A DNA stretch of 64,000 bases from Crambe crambe. Lineage: Eukaryota; Porifera; Demospongiae; Poecilosclerida; Crambeidae. The stretch's first letter is position 1. Every line of letters begins with the position of its first letter. Under the pieces are notes generated by a model that did not search any database, was not told where the DNA came from, and was given only the letters and a program-made list of their open reading frames with translations. Positions 1 through 11,047 of this stretch are shown here, piece by piece. Location: NCBI GenBank assembly GCA_963924555.1, contig OZ004584.1:7873001-7937000 (forward strand), read 5' to 3'. The translations under genes and the position numbers were made by a program.

Positions 1-948
1 GTCCACTTTTTTCTCCCCACCAAAATTATCCCGCTGTATGGTAATTCAGAATCCTGACTTTAGTCATGGCTGTTAATTCATATAGATTTTATACAAAGCA
101 GGTGTCCAAAAAAATCAATAATCAGACATATTTCAGACGGCTACCAGTTAATGGTTTTCTAGGTATGATTATCAAAGTTGAAAGATAGGAAGTTCTATCC
201 TTCCCCTACCTGTCTCCATTTATAGAAGTCAAGCTCCAAAATACCACTGCAATACAAACTTAAACTTAAGGCACTTTTAGGTAATCAAGAGTCAGATGGC
301 AAAAAAATTGTTTGATTCTGAATATAAACACCACTAGTGGCATCAGCACCTTCTGAATGTAATAATACCCAAAGTTTCAAGTCCCGAAAATAAATGGTAC
401 TATTGTTTTTTTGTTTTTTTTGTTGTTGTTTTTTGTGATCTCTCAATAGCCTTGTAAAATGTCAACTAATAATTATTGGTAGTTTAGTTATGAAACTTGT
501 TAACATAAAGGCAAAAAGGATGCTGATTCCACTAGTAGTGTTAATGTGGGTCAAATTACAAATCGGCCCTTTTTTTTTCTTTTCTTTTTTTATGTGATTT
601 TTTTACTGTTTGAATATATTCAGGTAACTGCACCCTCCCCCACCGTGACCTTATGGCTACACATTCCATGAGCTTCCCCTCCAAAGTGAAATTCCTAGAA
701 CCCTGTCAATGACTAGAATAAGTGATCAATTATCAGACGGATCAATTACTGGATACTATTCTGGCATTTGGTTTATACCAGTACCTACAATTTAGGTATC
801 AAAAGATAGCCCATGACTCTCAGCTATGGCTGTTAATTCATATAGATTTTATATGCGTTTCTATTTATAGAAGTCAAGCTTCAAATATCACTGAATACAA
901 ACCAGGGTGATGTGCCCCTCCATGAAGCCAAAAATGCTGAAATTCGCC

Positions 949-987
<39 letters not shown>

Positions 988-1052
988 TATTTATTTTTAA
1001 TGGCTTGGATCCTAAAAATATACTATTTTTTGTCTTTCTTTTGGCAATATCT

Positions 1053-1054
<2 letters not shown>

Positions 1055-1086
<32 letters not shown>
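1055..1086 (+). repeat. 32-base poly-G tract
   Basis: An uninterrupted run of 32 G on the + strand, followed closely by further G-rich and C-rich sequence. Such a run can fold into a G-quadruplex and is prone to length error in sequencing, so the exact length is uncertain. Confidence 0.9.
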
Positions 1087-1087
<1 letters not shown>

Positions 1088-1290
1088 GTGTTTGGAGGGG
1101 AAGCTTCCCCTGCACCCCCCTCCTTAGATGAAACCCTGATTGACCTTCTGCTAATTAGACACTGAGACCAACAGCATTTAATAGCTCTTAGCCAATCAAC
1201 TATTATATAAACCATAGAAGTGATCATTCTCTACAACCACATCCTGCAGTGCAACCAATAATTATAACTCCGGTAGGCCATTCAGAAGAG

Positions 1291-1427
1291 CAGTACCAGT
1301 GTTGCCAGGTTCATGGATTTATCCACAATCTGTGGATTTTTGGATAAGAAAATTGTTTATGGATGTCTATGGCATCCTTTTCTGTCTATGGATTTTTTTA
1401 AGAGAGCAACCTGGCAACACTGTACTG
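1291..1427. mobile_element. Short MITE with CAGTGTTGCCAGG ends
   Basis: The left end at 1297 reads CAGTGTTGCCAGGTT and the right end finishing at 1422 is its reverse complement, AACCTGGCAACACTG. This gives an element of about 126 bp with 15-bp terminal inverted repeats. The CAGTG-type end resembles hAT-family termini, but I could not find an exact flanking target duplication, so the superfamily is uncertain. There is no coding capacity. Confidence 0.6.
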
Positions 1428-1578
1428 AAGTAAAATGGCAAGTGTCTAATTGCCCGACCACGCCCACTTTTGCCTTAACCACAGATGGTAAGCTTCTTCT
1501 AGCTAGTTATTGCTAGCTATCATGCTTTGAAGTCTCAGTAGTCTACCAGGGGTCGTCGCCCGCCAGACTAGTGGGTTC

Positions 1579-1614
1579 TATACAGTCGCGTATAGCCACC
1601 CGACCGGAAGTGAC
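1579..1614 (+). repeat. Left terminal inverted repeat of 7.1-kb element
   Basis: This copy starts TATACAGTCGCG and carries ACCGGAAGTGAC at 1603-1614, which matches the ETS-family consensus (ACCGGAAGT). The position suits an inward-firing promoter for the element's genes; that use is inference. Confidence 0.7.
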
Positions 1615-2032
1615 ATTGGAATAATACATTTCCTATTTCGAAGCACTTTTTAATTCCGCGAATTTATCAATAAATGTTAGCTACATATAAAATTGTACAC
1701 AGGCCGCAAAAAAGCGGTTAGTTACAAGTGCAGCTGCATAAATAACAAGGAAGAAGTGTTCTATCCCATCGTGTTTGAAATATTCATTAATTTCCGTGTA
1801 GGAAGCAATTAACCACAACTGTAAGGTAAGCATGTAGGTCTGTAGACTTTTGGCACAAATCATTCCGCAAGCAGAACAGTATTAGTTACCCCCTTCACTA
1901 AGTAGCTTAATGATAGATGCACCAAATATCCAAAAACTGTAACTGCAAAAGTATTATACAAGTAGTTATGCATGCTTCATTTATTGAGCAATATGAGAAC
2001 ATTAAAACCATTTTATTCCCAAATTAGTCATC

Positions 2033-2494
2033 ATGTCTAAAGTTCATCCTCGCCACCCTCAACATCCTTGTGGTCCATGTTCTCTCTGTAAACAAGAGTC
2101 CAACTATTATTCCCATCCATCTTCATGGAGTACCTCCATTAAAGAGAAGCTCGTTCAGTTAGAGGAGGATGTGGATGAGGCAAGTTGTGTCTGCAAGCCA
2201 TGTGAAAGAAATATAAAAAGAAATATAAATAAAGATGATTATGTCCCACGTTGGAAGAGCAAAATGATATATCACTGCATCATTCCACAATGCACAGCCA
2301 CCAACACCAATAATACCATCATCCATTCTAGTTCATTCACGATACAGCGTATCTCTACACTATTCAACATAACCATTCCTTCAGATGACCACAACAAACT
2401 TATACCCTTATGCGATACACACTACAAGCAAGTTCACAGATTACTTCATGCTAATATGTATACCCATAACAAGTGCACCACATGTAGACAATAA
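2033..2494 (+). pseudogene. Cys/His-rich N-terminal part of element protein
   Basis: A 153-codon frame with an ATG at 2033. It carries several CxxC pairs (CGPCSLC near residues 13-19, CVCKPC near 52-57, a C-x4-C and C-x2-H set in the second half, and CTTC at the end), so it looks like a zinc-binding region rich in Cys and His. The frame stops at a TAA in CTTCRQ-stop. The adjacent +1 frame continues without a stop into the large protein that follows, so one indel near 2480-2505 has probably split a single gene. I recognise no named domain. A DNA-binding role would fit its place at the front of a mobile-element protein, but that is inference. Confidence 0.55.
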
Positions 2495-3973
2495 TTATAT
2501 TAAGGGCCCAAGCAGGCACTGCCCAGATCCCCAAACCATTAAGGTTCATTTTTCTATTCATGGTGATATTGAAATGAATATTACATCAAGAGACGATATA
2601 TGCACCAACTGTTATAATGCTCACCTTTCAATCATACAAAATAAAGATGTCATTAGCCATGATCACGATCTTGATCAACAAGTGAACTCTGTGGGGGCAG
2701 AGAGAGAGATAGATAATACCATGAAATGTGTGATCACAGCAGTTGGCACTATCCTTAAGAAAAAATTAGCGGTACTGCTGACCGATACCTATAATTTATT
2801 TATGAAGGAAGCAACAAAAGATGCAAGTGAGTCAGAAATAAGGGAAGAAGTACCGAAGAGATGTTTACTCAATAGATTAATTGCCTTTTTTGGCCATCAC
2901 CTCATGTATTCATGTACAGTAAAATCAATGGGTATTGTATTGTATCGACGTGGCACAGATCTCATCACATGCCTAACCAAAACGCTAAAATTGGTTCAGG
3001 GGACGGGGATATCTTTCATACATCTTGCAACTCAAGATATTTGCACTACCCCCCCAGATGAAAACACAAGGGAAAAGGTTTATACGTGGACGAATGAATG
3101 CATTCATTCTCATATCAACACAGTACTAAGAGAAGATGCAATAGAGCCGCAAGATATCTCTACATTTACTGTAGACAATGCAATTTCCATGATCGACCCT
3201 AAAATTTGGAATATGGTAGTTACGATGACCAGAACTGTTACTGAGAAGAGAAAAAATATACCACCAAATAAAATTAGCCTGAAACGAAAATTGCACTGTC
3301 TATACTGCACATGTGTGATGTTCTTTGCCACCAATACATGTTGTTCATTCCCTTTACATGTACTTCTCACTGACATAGTTGATTCTCAAGGAGGCTCCTA
3401 TGAGCTCATCAGGATTCTAAACAAATTTGGGGCAATAGCTTCTGTTGATACACACCGTAGATATGTACGATACCAAGTCAGTAAAATCCAAGAGGTTGGA
3501 GTCTGTCACCAACTTAACCCTGGAGTGCTAAGTATTGTTACAATCGATAATGTTGATATTGCCCAACGGCATGCAATGGTCTATAATAGACAAAACAGAG
3601 GCTTTCATGGCACAACAGTGCAAATAGTTCAACCACTCAGTTGCACAAATCCAGATACCAACATGGACCAGAACACAGTACCTATAAGAGATCTTCTACC
3701 TCTTAATCCAACAAGTGGCCCACCATGCAAAAAAGTTGCAAGACGATCTCGAACATTAACAGAGTATGAGTCTTCATGCTCTTCTAGTAACTCAAAACAA
3801 ATGCTTCCTTCAGAAAATCAACTTGACATAAATCATCCTTTAAACCACATGTCCACAAATCATTATTCTCCTTTAAGAATCGGACATTCACTAAAAGAAT
3901 TTAAACCAACAGAGGACGAAGAAAAGGAAGTGGAAAAATTGAAAAAAATTGGATTCTTTTACATAGTATTAAG
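2495..3973 (+). CDS. Large element protein, middle part, unrecognised
   Basis: An open frame continues from near 2495 to 3977 in a different frame from the segment upstream. It encodes about 490 residues of non-repetitive sequence with a late basic/polar stretch (near 3720-3900) and an acidic, lysine-rich end. The motif GFHGTTVQIVQP near 3600 and the general make-up recall multicopy proteins seen in sponge and cnidarian genomes, a family I know only as uncharacterised. The frame probably ends at a splice donor, AG|gtaaaa at about 3972, rather than at the stop codon a few bases on. The intron that follows contains a 677-bp foldback MITE and the next exon resumes near 4945. No catalytic motif is evident in this part. 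Confidence 0.5.
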
Positions 3974-4035
3974 GTAAAATAGTGGGTGGTTTTACATACA
4001 CCATACACCTTCTATTGTCCCCAATACCACCAGGA

Positions 4036-4056
4036 CCCCCCCCCCCCCCCCCCCCC
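4036..4056 (+). repeat. 21-base poly-C tract
   Basis: An uninterrupted run of 21 C in the intron of the element gene, just upstream of the foldback MITE. Confidence 0.85.
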
Positions 4057-4192
4057 TTAGAGGGCATACATCCCAGGTAGAAATCTACTCATAGCTAGAC
4101 AATAACTACAATTCTAAAAGGTGCACACCAACTAAGGTTAAAGGCAACAGGAGTGCACCATATAGAATTGATGTTGAATGATTGCACACATA

Positions 4193-4869
4193 TTAAGGTG
4201 GCGGCTATGTGTTTGCTCATGAATAATTCAGGCGAGTAGTTGCACCGACTATGAGATGCTACAGTTGAAAACTACAGTTTCATACTAACTAGCACTTCCT
4301 ACTCTACAACTGAGGGCAGACCAGACACTTGAGACCACTACCGTCCCAGAGAAACTCAACTGCTAAGCAGCCATACCTCGATCGATTTTTGATGTCAATT
4401 TTCTCAAATTACAGCAATGTGCTGACCGTATTTTGTACTTTTTTCTTATTATATGAACTAGTGGGCAGGGCCAGACAGAGAGATTTTGAAAAGAAGCCAC
4501 TGTACGCGAGAGCTATGGCCCACCGATCGTTCGATCGACGGCTAAAAGTGATCAAAATTCTGGAGTGTTGGCTTTTCTGGCTAAAATCTCTCCGTGCAGC
4601 CCTGCATCTTAACTGGAATAAGCACAAAAGACAGTCAACACAAGTCTGTAGTTCTAGAAAATTGACGTCAAAAAATCGATCGAGGTATGGCTGCTTAGCG
4701 GTTGAGTTTCTCTGCAACGGTAGTGTTCTCGAGTGTCTGATTAGGCCTCAGTTGTAGAGTAGGAAGTATGAAACTGTAGTTTTCAACTGTACCATCTCAT
4801 AGTTGGTGCAACTACTCGCCTCATTAACTCATGAATTATTCATGAGCAAATGCATACCCGCCGCCTTAA
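4193..4869. mobile_element. TTAA foldback MITE (piggyBac-type)
   Basis: The element is bounded on both sides by TTAA (4193-4196 and 4866-4869). Its left end GGTGGCGGCTATG is mirrored at the right as CATACCCGCCGCC. The inverted similarity continues almost to the centre (around the palindrome GATCGTTCGATC near 4530), so the whole 677 bp can fold into one long hairpin. TTAA duplication is the signature of piggyBac-type transposition. It lies inside the 7.1-kb element, in what looks like an intron, so it is a younger insertion. The frames read across it are palindrome artefacts. Confidence 0.75.
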
Positions 4870-4944
4870 GAGATTATTATTTACTTGTGGGTTATAATTA
4901 TTCTGAATGACAGGTTAGCTCATGAGGGTACAACTGAACAAAAA

Positions 4945-6404
4945 TATTTGTCACTTCACCACCTACTCGAAAAAATATACCCACAATCAAAACCTTCTTC
5001 ATTTACCTTGAAGTACTGGATCAAACTGCCGACTCAAGGGAAACAATATTGGATGTCATTAACAGGCTATACAAAGAATTTGAAATTGGAAACACGCTTG
5101 ACCACCTAGTTGTTGGAGGTGATGCCAAGACCTATAAACTTCTACAGTCTATAAAATTGGATTATGGTGAAGAGTTATCATGGCTACTGCCTTTCCCCGG
5201 AGATTTCCATATTTTGATGAACTATCAACCAGTTCTATCCAAAATTTACTTCGATGCTGGATTGAAGCAACTTGCTTCAGCGAGCGGTTTCAAAGGAGAA
5301 ACTCTGACAGCTTTGCGCAAGTGTTCACACTTTAAGCATGCTCACAGGTTCTTCATGGGGGCATGGGAAGCAATATACATTCATATGGCAAGCACTTTCA
5401 TATCTACAAACACTGAAGTAAGCCAGCTCTTTGAAGCATTGAAGGAAGTAGAAGATGTAACTACCTACGTGACACAAAAGGATGATGAAATATGTAAGTT
5501 GTTACAAAAATTTGAAAGTTATGTCAAGTCAATGGGCAAGAAAGATCCAAATTGGCAGTTTTGGGGTGAATTCATACTCGAAAATTGTTTTGCATATGTT
5601 TCACTCTTCTTTGCTGTTCGATCTGGCAATTGGAAGCTTCGTGTAGCTGCTTTGAAAAATATGGCTCCTCTATTTTGTGCATTTGATAGGCCAACTTACA
5701 GGAAAATACTGCCACAGCATTTGGCAGATTGCCTTCTTCTGCCAAGTGATATTTCACAATCATTCGCAGATGGAAATTTTGTCATCAGCATTAACAGCAC
5801 ATCATGGCATCTTGTAGCTCTAGACGAGGCTCACGAGATGCTAATAAATAGAGACTGTAAATCAGCTGTGATTCATCCAACCAAAGATTTCATACACCGC
5901 ATGGCTCTATATTTTCCCTTCCGCTCAAAAGTGCTCAAAAATTTGAAAGCACAACTTTATCAAACTGATACTCTTGAGTCTATTGATGAAACACACACTT
6001 GCCCGAAAGCCAGAAAGTTCAGTGAAAATGCATGGTCTATGAAAAAATGTGTAGACTCAGGAAAGCTACTTCCAACCGACACCCTGAATCAGTTCTTGCG
6101 GAATCCTTTCACAAACACAACAGCTTCACCCCAGCAACAACAAGATCTACTAACATTCCGAAGTATAGGCCAGGATGATTTTGATACCTTTGTGCAGCAT
6201 ACTTACTTGCGCATATCCAGTGTCAAAGTTAAAACCAGCACACACTCTCTTAAGACTTTTTCTACAGAAAAAGTGGGAGGGAAGAGGTTAATTAACCAGC
6301 TGCAACGTGAAAAAGCACTTGTGACTAAATGCCTGAAAGGGAGACTTCTGCTAGCCAAAATGCAAGAATGTGTGAGTGAAGAATCAGTAACGAACAGTAT
6401 ATAG
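4945..6404 (+). CDS. Large element protein, central part, unrecognised
   Basis: The track-visible ATG is at 5049, but the same frame is open upstream to about 4945. It encodes a plausible continuation (…FFIYLEVLDQTADSRE…), so this is an internal exon rather than a new start. The segment holds about 485 residues with motifs such as LVVGGDAKTY and FPGDFHILMNYQPV, which I associate with the same uncharacterised multicopy family in sponges and cnidarians. No known catalytic motif is visible. It ends at a stop near 6402. An overlapping frame immediately continues the protein (QYIELPRAIADETG), so a frameshift in about 6385-6400 separates this from the nuclease part. Confidence 0.55.
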
Positions 6405-8240
6405 AACTGCCTAGAGCCATCGCTGACGAAACCGGACTGCCTTACAAAGGTCAAAAAAGTAATACTACTGTTTTTTTCAAGAACAGATATAGCAATGTTT
6501 TTCTCAATGCATTCACTCCAAGGTGGGTTCCAGATTGTGTTATTATGGAAGGAATGTTTATGATTCAAACTACCCCCTTGAGAGTTCTATCCAATATGAA
6601 ACAGTACACCAAATTTCTATTGAAAAGGTTTGTGGGATGGTATATTACAGCAGGTGTATCACAGATACACATTGTTTTTGATAATCCGGGGAGGCTAAAA
6701 CCACACCCAAAGACCATCGAAAGGGGAAGGAGAGATGCCACAAATTCAACACTACATGAGCACACTACCTTCACAGATGAAACAGGAATTCCTTTGAGGT
6801 GGAGAGAAACCATACAGTGCCGAATATGCAAAAAAAAATCTTGTGCAGTATACCAGTGATTCCTTCCTGGCACTTGCACCAGAGCTTCTGAAGGATGGTC
6901 AAAAATTGTACGTAGCAGGAGCAGGGGAAGGTGAAGACGAAGACAAAGTATGGTGTACATCTAGTGACGGAATCGAGTACCTTGTTCCTGAACTACAATG
7001 CAATGCAGAAGAGGCTGACACAAGAGTATGGTTACATACCAACTACATGCCAAGAGGCAAAAAGTTGGTCTATTCTCCAGACACTGATGTCTACCTTATT
7101 GGTCTGACAACAGTTGACCTCAAGGAAAGTGAAGTCATTGTACAACTCAGTTCAGTAGGGAGGGAAATGTCATTGCTACACATGAACAGATTCATAGAGG
7201 CATTAGCATCTGATCCATTCTTGAATGGACTTCCTGTAGACAGTCGTCCACAAATAATTCAGATGCTTTACATAGCCACTGGATGTGATTTTATCTCCTT
7301 CTTTGTTGGGATAGGAAAAACCGCTTTCTTCAAGACCTTCTTCAGGTTTGCTGAATTTATATCATGTGGAACAAATCCCCGAATTCCAGGCTCTCTAGCT
7401 TCCAGAGACCCCGAAAGTGATGGCTTCCTTGCATTCATGCGTGCTATTGGGGCAGCATATTACATGAAGCATAGGGGAGCATTTATGGAGAGCTCACCTG
7501 TGGCTCATTTCAACCTATTCACCAATGGTGACTCACCCAAAAAACAACACACAGAGTGGTACTGTGAAATACGATCAAAGGTGTGGGAAAGGATTTCCTT
7601 TGAGGACCAGCTACCCCCTTCGATAGAAGCACTAGAATTGCACTGGTTAAGGGCATTATGGGTGTCCGATTACTGGCAGCAGGCATGTCAAAACACTATG
7701 TCTTTGCTACCACTGCAATGGTTTGGATGGAACACAGATGGTGAAACTGTTACTGTTGAATGGGAGTCGGAAGAGAACAAGGTCAAAATAAGAACCAGGG
7801 TTGCCTTTTTGACACATGGCTGTGGTTGTAAAACCGGATGTACTACAAAGAGATGCAAATGTAAAAAGGAAGGTCATTTATGTGGGCCAGGGTGCGTGTG
7901 TACTCACTGTCAAAACTTGGAGACAGAGACAGGTAATAATAAGTTAATATAATTATACTGTGCTTACTTGGCATGGTACTTTCATCGAAGGTGAGCCATG
8001 TGCTGAAGGTGAACCATGTGCTGAAGATGAACCATGTGCTGAAGACAGATGTAGAACTGGAGATGAGATGGACAGTGACTTTGAAGATGAATTTGATCAC
8101 AGCGATCTTGTCAGTGGTGAGTTCCATGACTAAATTTCTCGTGCTCAATATTGACACTCATTCTGCTCTTAGGATATCCCATAATGGATGATGAAATGGA
8201 GACCACCTGCACAGAATTTGAATGTTGTAACTTCATTTGA
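6390..8240 (+). pseudogene. XPG/FEN1-like nuclease with CXC cysteine tail
   Basis: This is the C-terminal part of the element protein, in three exons (about 6390-7932 with a frameshift at the poly-A run near 6830-6839, then 7991-8116 and 8173-8240, stop TGA). Ordered motifs match the XPG/FEN1 nuclease fold: IHIVFDNP followed by ERGRRD near 6670-6740, like FEN1 VFDG…RR; EEADTR near 7010-7025; SPDTDVYLIG near 7077-7106; then GCDFISFFVGIGKTAFFK near 7285-7340, like the helix-two-turn-helix GCDY…GIG motif. FEN1-family enzymes use the acidic residues to bind two metal ions and cut flap or branched DNA. Next comes a Tesmin/TSO1-like CXC cluster at about 7818-7910 (CGCKTGC…CKCKK…CGPGCVCTHC). The last exons give an acidic GEPCAED repeat tail. 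Nuclease identity rests on motif order only. Confidence 0.65.
7991..8116 (+). repeat. GEPCAED tandem repeat exon of element protein
   Basis: Exon between acceptor gaag|GTGAGCC and donor CAGTG|gtgagt. It encodes three short tandem copies of (G/D)EPCAE followed by an acidic stretch. It keeps phase 1 on both sides, so it fits the upstream donor at 7932 and the terminal exon at 8173. Confidence 0.55.
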
Positions 8241-8608
8241 ACACATGCTCCTAATCACTTGGCACAAATCATTCCGCAACATGCACTCAACTTTTTTTTG
8301 TCCAAATACTCTAGAATATACTCTGAACTTACCTCTTGTTGAATCTTGAAACTGCAAAATACTTCTGCTGGATGTTAGCGGCAAAAGTCGTAGCTCGAGG
8401 CAGCTTGCTAAATTGGTAAGGAGCAAGGTCAACTGCCTGTTTCTCTTCGTGGCGCTAGTCTTACATCGAAAAGTCGGTAAATCGATAAAATACTTCTATT
8501 TAGCAAAAGAATTGTGTAAGAAACTTCTCATTCCATCACCGCTACACGCTGTTAAGAAACTACAAAACTGACCACCTCGGCCTTATAAAATTTGGCCATT
8601 TTGGCCCA

Positions 8609-8662
8609 TGACGTCACTTCCGGTCTGCAATAGAATTTGCACGGTGGCTACGCGACTGTATA
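8609..8662 (-). repeat. Right terminal inverted repeat with ETS/CRE site
   Basis: On the minus strand this end reads TATACAGTCGCGTAGCCACC, then 16 bases absent from the left copy, then GACCGGAAGTGACGTCA. It therefore contains an ETS consensus directly joined to a perfect CRE (TGACGTCA, 8609-8616). The left copy lacks the second half of the CRE. Confidence 0.7.
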
Positions 8663-8740
8663 CGCCCTTGGTAATAGTGCGAGCTACAAATTACGAAAAA
8701 GCAGCTATCGCGCGCGCTAGTGCGGAGGTCGGCCGCTGGG

Positions 8741-8827
8741 AGCGATCTGATTGGTCAGTCGCAGGACTCTTATTTTTACTATATATAGTCTGAAGCGTGC
8801 GTTATGCGACTGACCAATCAGATCGCT
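8741..8827. repeat. Perfect 23-bp inverted repeat (small foldback)
   Basis: Positions 8741-8763 and 8805-8827 are exact reverse complements, separated by 41 bases that contain TATATATA. It sits just outside the 7.1-kb element and may be a separate miniature element or a hairpin regulatory site. Confidence 0.75.
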
Positions 8828-11047
8828 CTAATCGCTATATAAAGCATGCGTGATTGCGTACATTTTTATTTTTGCACATCCCTGCTGTTGAAGTAAGATC
8901 TACTAGAGGTTCCAGAATGGACTGGAAATGATTAATTACTAGGGCAATGTTCAACATTCAGTTGACAGCGAGCGAGCAAGCAAGTATTCTTCAACGATTT
9001 TCATTTGCTGTCGAGTATCTACAGCATTTGACAGTGAGCAATTAAAGTAGCTGATAGGCTTCAGTGCTTGATATTGCTAAGAGTCATGTAAGTGGTGGCA
9101 GGCAGCTGCATACATGCTTACCTCAAAGCACTTAGATAAGCCTAGTGCCTACAAGCCGCTTAGATAAGCCTCTTGTGCCTGCTGCCCAAAAGGCTGTAGA
9201 AATGTTGAGCTTGCTTTGCTGTTGTGTTAGCTATGTAGCTAAGTGGCAGGCGGCTGCATGCATAGAAAGCTAAGTACTTACCACAAAGCACTTGGATATG
9301 TCTAGTGCCTACAATCCACTTAGATAAGCCTAGCCCTACTATCCACCATGCTATATACAAAGCGATGTAGAAATCAATCAAGCAATTGCAACTGGAGCAT
9401 GCGCATAAATGCACGCGCAGGGGCGCTACTATTGCACGACACGTACGTACGTACGTACGCCTGGGGCATTTTGGAGTGTAGACCTAGATATATATATATA
9501 TATTTAAAATTTCAATGAGTCATGACCTGAGAGTCAGCTCACTCGCTTCGCTCGCTCGCTGCAATTATTATCCGCCTTGTGGTGTTCCGTATATTTATGG
9601 TAATAAGCAGTTCATATAAAGTTTGCAGTGTTGCATGGTATTGTTTTTATCCATTTGGGGTACATATTTGGTTGTAGAAATTCACTAGACAGTTAATTAA
9701 TTGATGGAAACAGCCGGCCCAGAATACAATATCCGGTGAGCTGGATAGGTTAAACTTGATCCTAGAAAATTACGCAAAGCAGGTATACTATTTGACAAAG
9801 AAAGGTGTAGTAGTTAGTAACAATGTAGTAGAAAGTTGATATGTATCTTTTAAAACAATTTACTAACATGTACTTCAAGTCCTCAACCACATTAACTATG
9901 GATGATAGAACTACTTCAGGAGATAAAATTACACAAAGTATTTATATGCAATTTTAACTGCTAGAGCACACTTTAACTCGAGTTTTGCTCTGACAATAAT
10001 CCCAGGGTCTTGGCATCTTGTAGTATAGTCTCCCTGGCAGAGTTCAGCCTCTTCATAGCCACTTACAAGCTTGTACGTTAACCACTAAAGTGATCTTTCC
10101 TGTTCATGGAGATACAGCTGCAGCGCAATAGGCGCAACACGGATATCACACGACCGGAAGTGCTTGTTAATATTAATTTAATAGGCGTTTCCAGTCCATG
10201 TAGGAACCTATATAGTCTATGGATCTACGCACAGCTTTGGCAAGTGAAACATAGCTAGTAGACCACGCTAAGCTAATAGCTAGTCGTAGCTATCATAGTC
10301 TAGATAGTGCACGATCATCGGTGCATGTCAATGACATTTTCCTGAAGCACACCGACCAGCCGTGCCACCTAAAAATTGCTTATTACAAACGCACCTATAG
10401 CTATGTAGCTACACCTTTAAAAATTGCTTGCTCCACTTTATATGTAGCCTACAGATCAATGCACAGGATTGCCTAGTCTATACTGTGAGTGTAGCGATTT
10501 ATAACTCTTATCCAGCAGCAGCTTGATGACTACTAACTACTCAAAATGAGCCACCAATTGGCTATGCACAATAGATTTTGTTATATTGTTGGGGAAAATG
10601 GCATGGCTGTCTTTCCTTATTATTGATAACTCGAATGTAAAGGGGGGTGGGTCTTCTTGATACTTGTTTGATTTCTACTATTAGGACATGACTTCTACTG
10701 GCATCGTGCTTGGTCTCAAAAGTGCTGGTAAGTATGTGAAACTTTTTTGTAGGATTCACATGTAATCCATCATGGTATACCATAAGGATTGACTCATGAC
10801 AATCCAGCTTGAACATCTGAGCAAAATATTTAGGCAAGCAAAGTAGATTTAGCTATTATTTCTTATCTACCCACTGCCATGATCAGCATGCAGAGCTAGC
10901 AAGCTTATTATTACAAGTAGAACAAGTAGAAAATGATATGACCATGCCATGCAGGGGGTGGTTTTCATGGCTGACTAGCTTTAGTGATTTACTTGATGGT
11001 GGGTAAGGATCACCTATAATTATTAGTATGTGTGTTTGCTGAGAGAG

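Larger units (their letters stand above)
1..1578. other. Repeat-rich intergenic DNA, no gene seen
   Basis: I see no credible coding region. A segment near 67-260 is repeated directly near 828-905: both copies share the text around 'ggctgttaattcatatag' and then 'atagaagtcaagct', so it is a dispersed or locally duplicated repeat. The stretch also holds an (ATT)n tract near 958-992, an uninterrupted 32-base G run at 1055-1086, and a small inverted-repeat element at 1291-1427. The short open frames are made of these low-complexity tracts. Confidence 0.6.
1579..8662 (+). mobile_element. 7.1-kb TIR element with XPG/FEN1-like nuclease
   Basis: The left end (1579-1614) reads TATACAGTCGCGTATAGCC, and after a few bases GACCGGAAGTGAC. 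The right end (about 8609-8662), reverse-complemented, reads TATACAGTCGCGTAGCCACC and, after a 16-base insert, GACCGGAAGTGACGTCA. The ends are therefore matching but imperfect terminal inverted repeats. TATA flanks both sides and could be a 4-bp (or TA) target duplication; its palindromic nature makes this ambiguous. All coding sequence between the ends runs on + and includes a FEN1-like nuclease and cysteine-rich modules. Frameshifts near 2490, 6395 and 6835 show this copy is degraded. I cannot assign it to a named transposon superfamily. Confidence 0.7.

Noticed and set aside
912-1227. Open frames with poly-Tyr, poly-Gly and poly-Pro around 912-1227 on both strands
   Set aside because: They are translations of the (ATT)n and poly-G tracts, with no other protein-like sequence.
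4329-4757. Two mirror frames of 142 and 102 codons
   Set aside because: They lie in the palindromic TTAA MITE and encode near mirror copies of the same text, so they are by-products of the inverted repeat.
1579-8662. Calling the 7.1-kb unit a Helitron, Maverick/Polinton or classical DDE element
   Set aside because: No Rep/helicase, polymerase, integrase or clear DDE motif is visible. The only recognisable catalytic pattern is XPG/FEN1-like.
9420-9470. CGTACG and (AT)n tracts as an origin or CRISPR-like array
   Set aside because: They are short simple repeats without spacers, and the genome is plainly eukaryotic.
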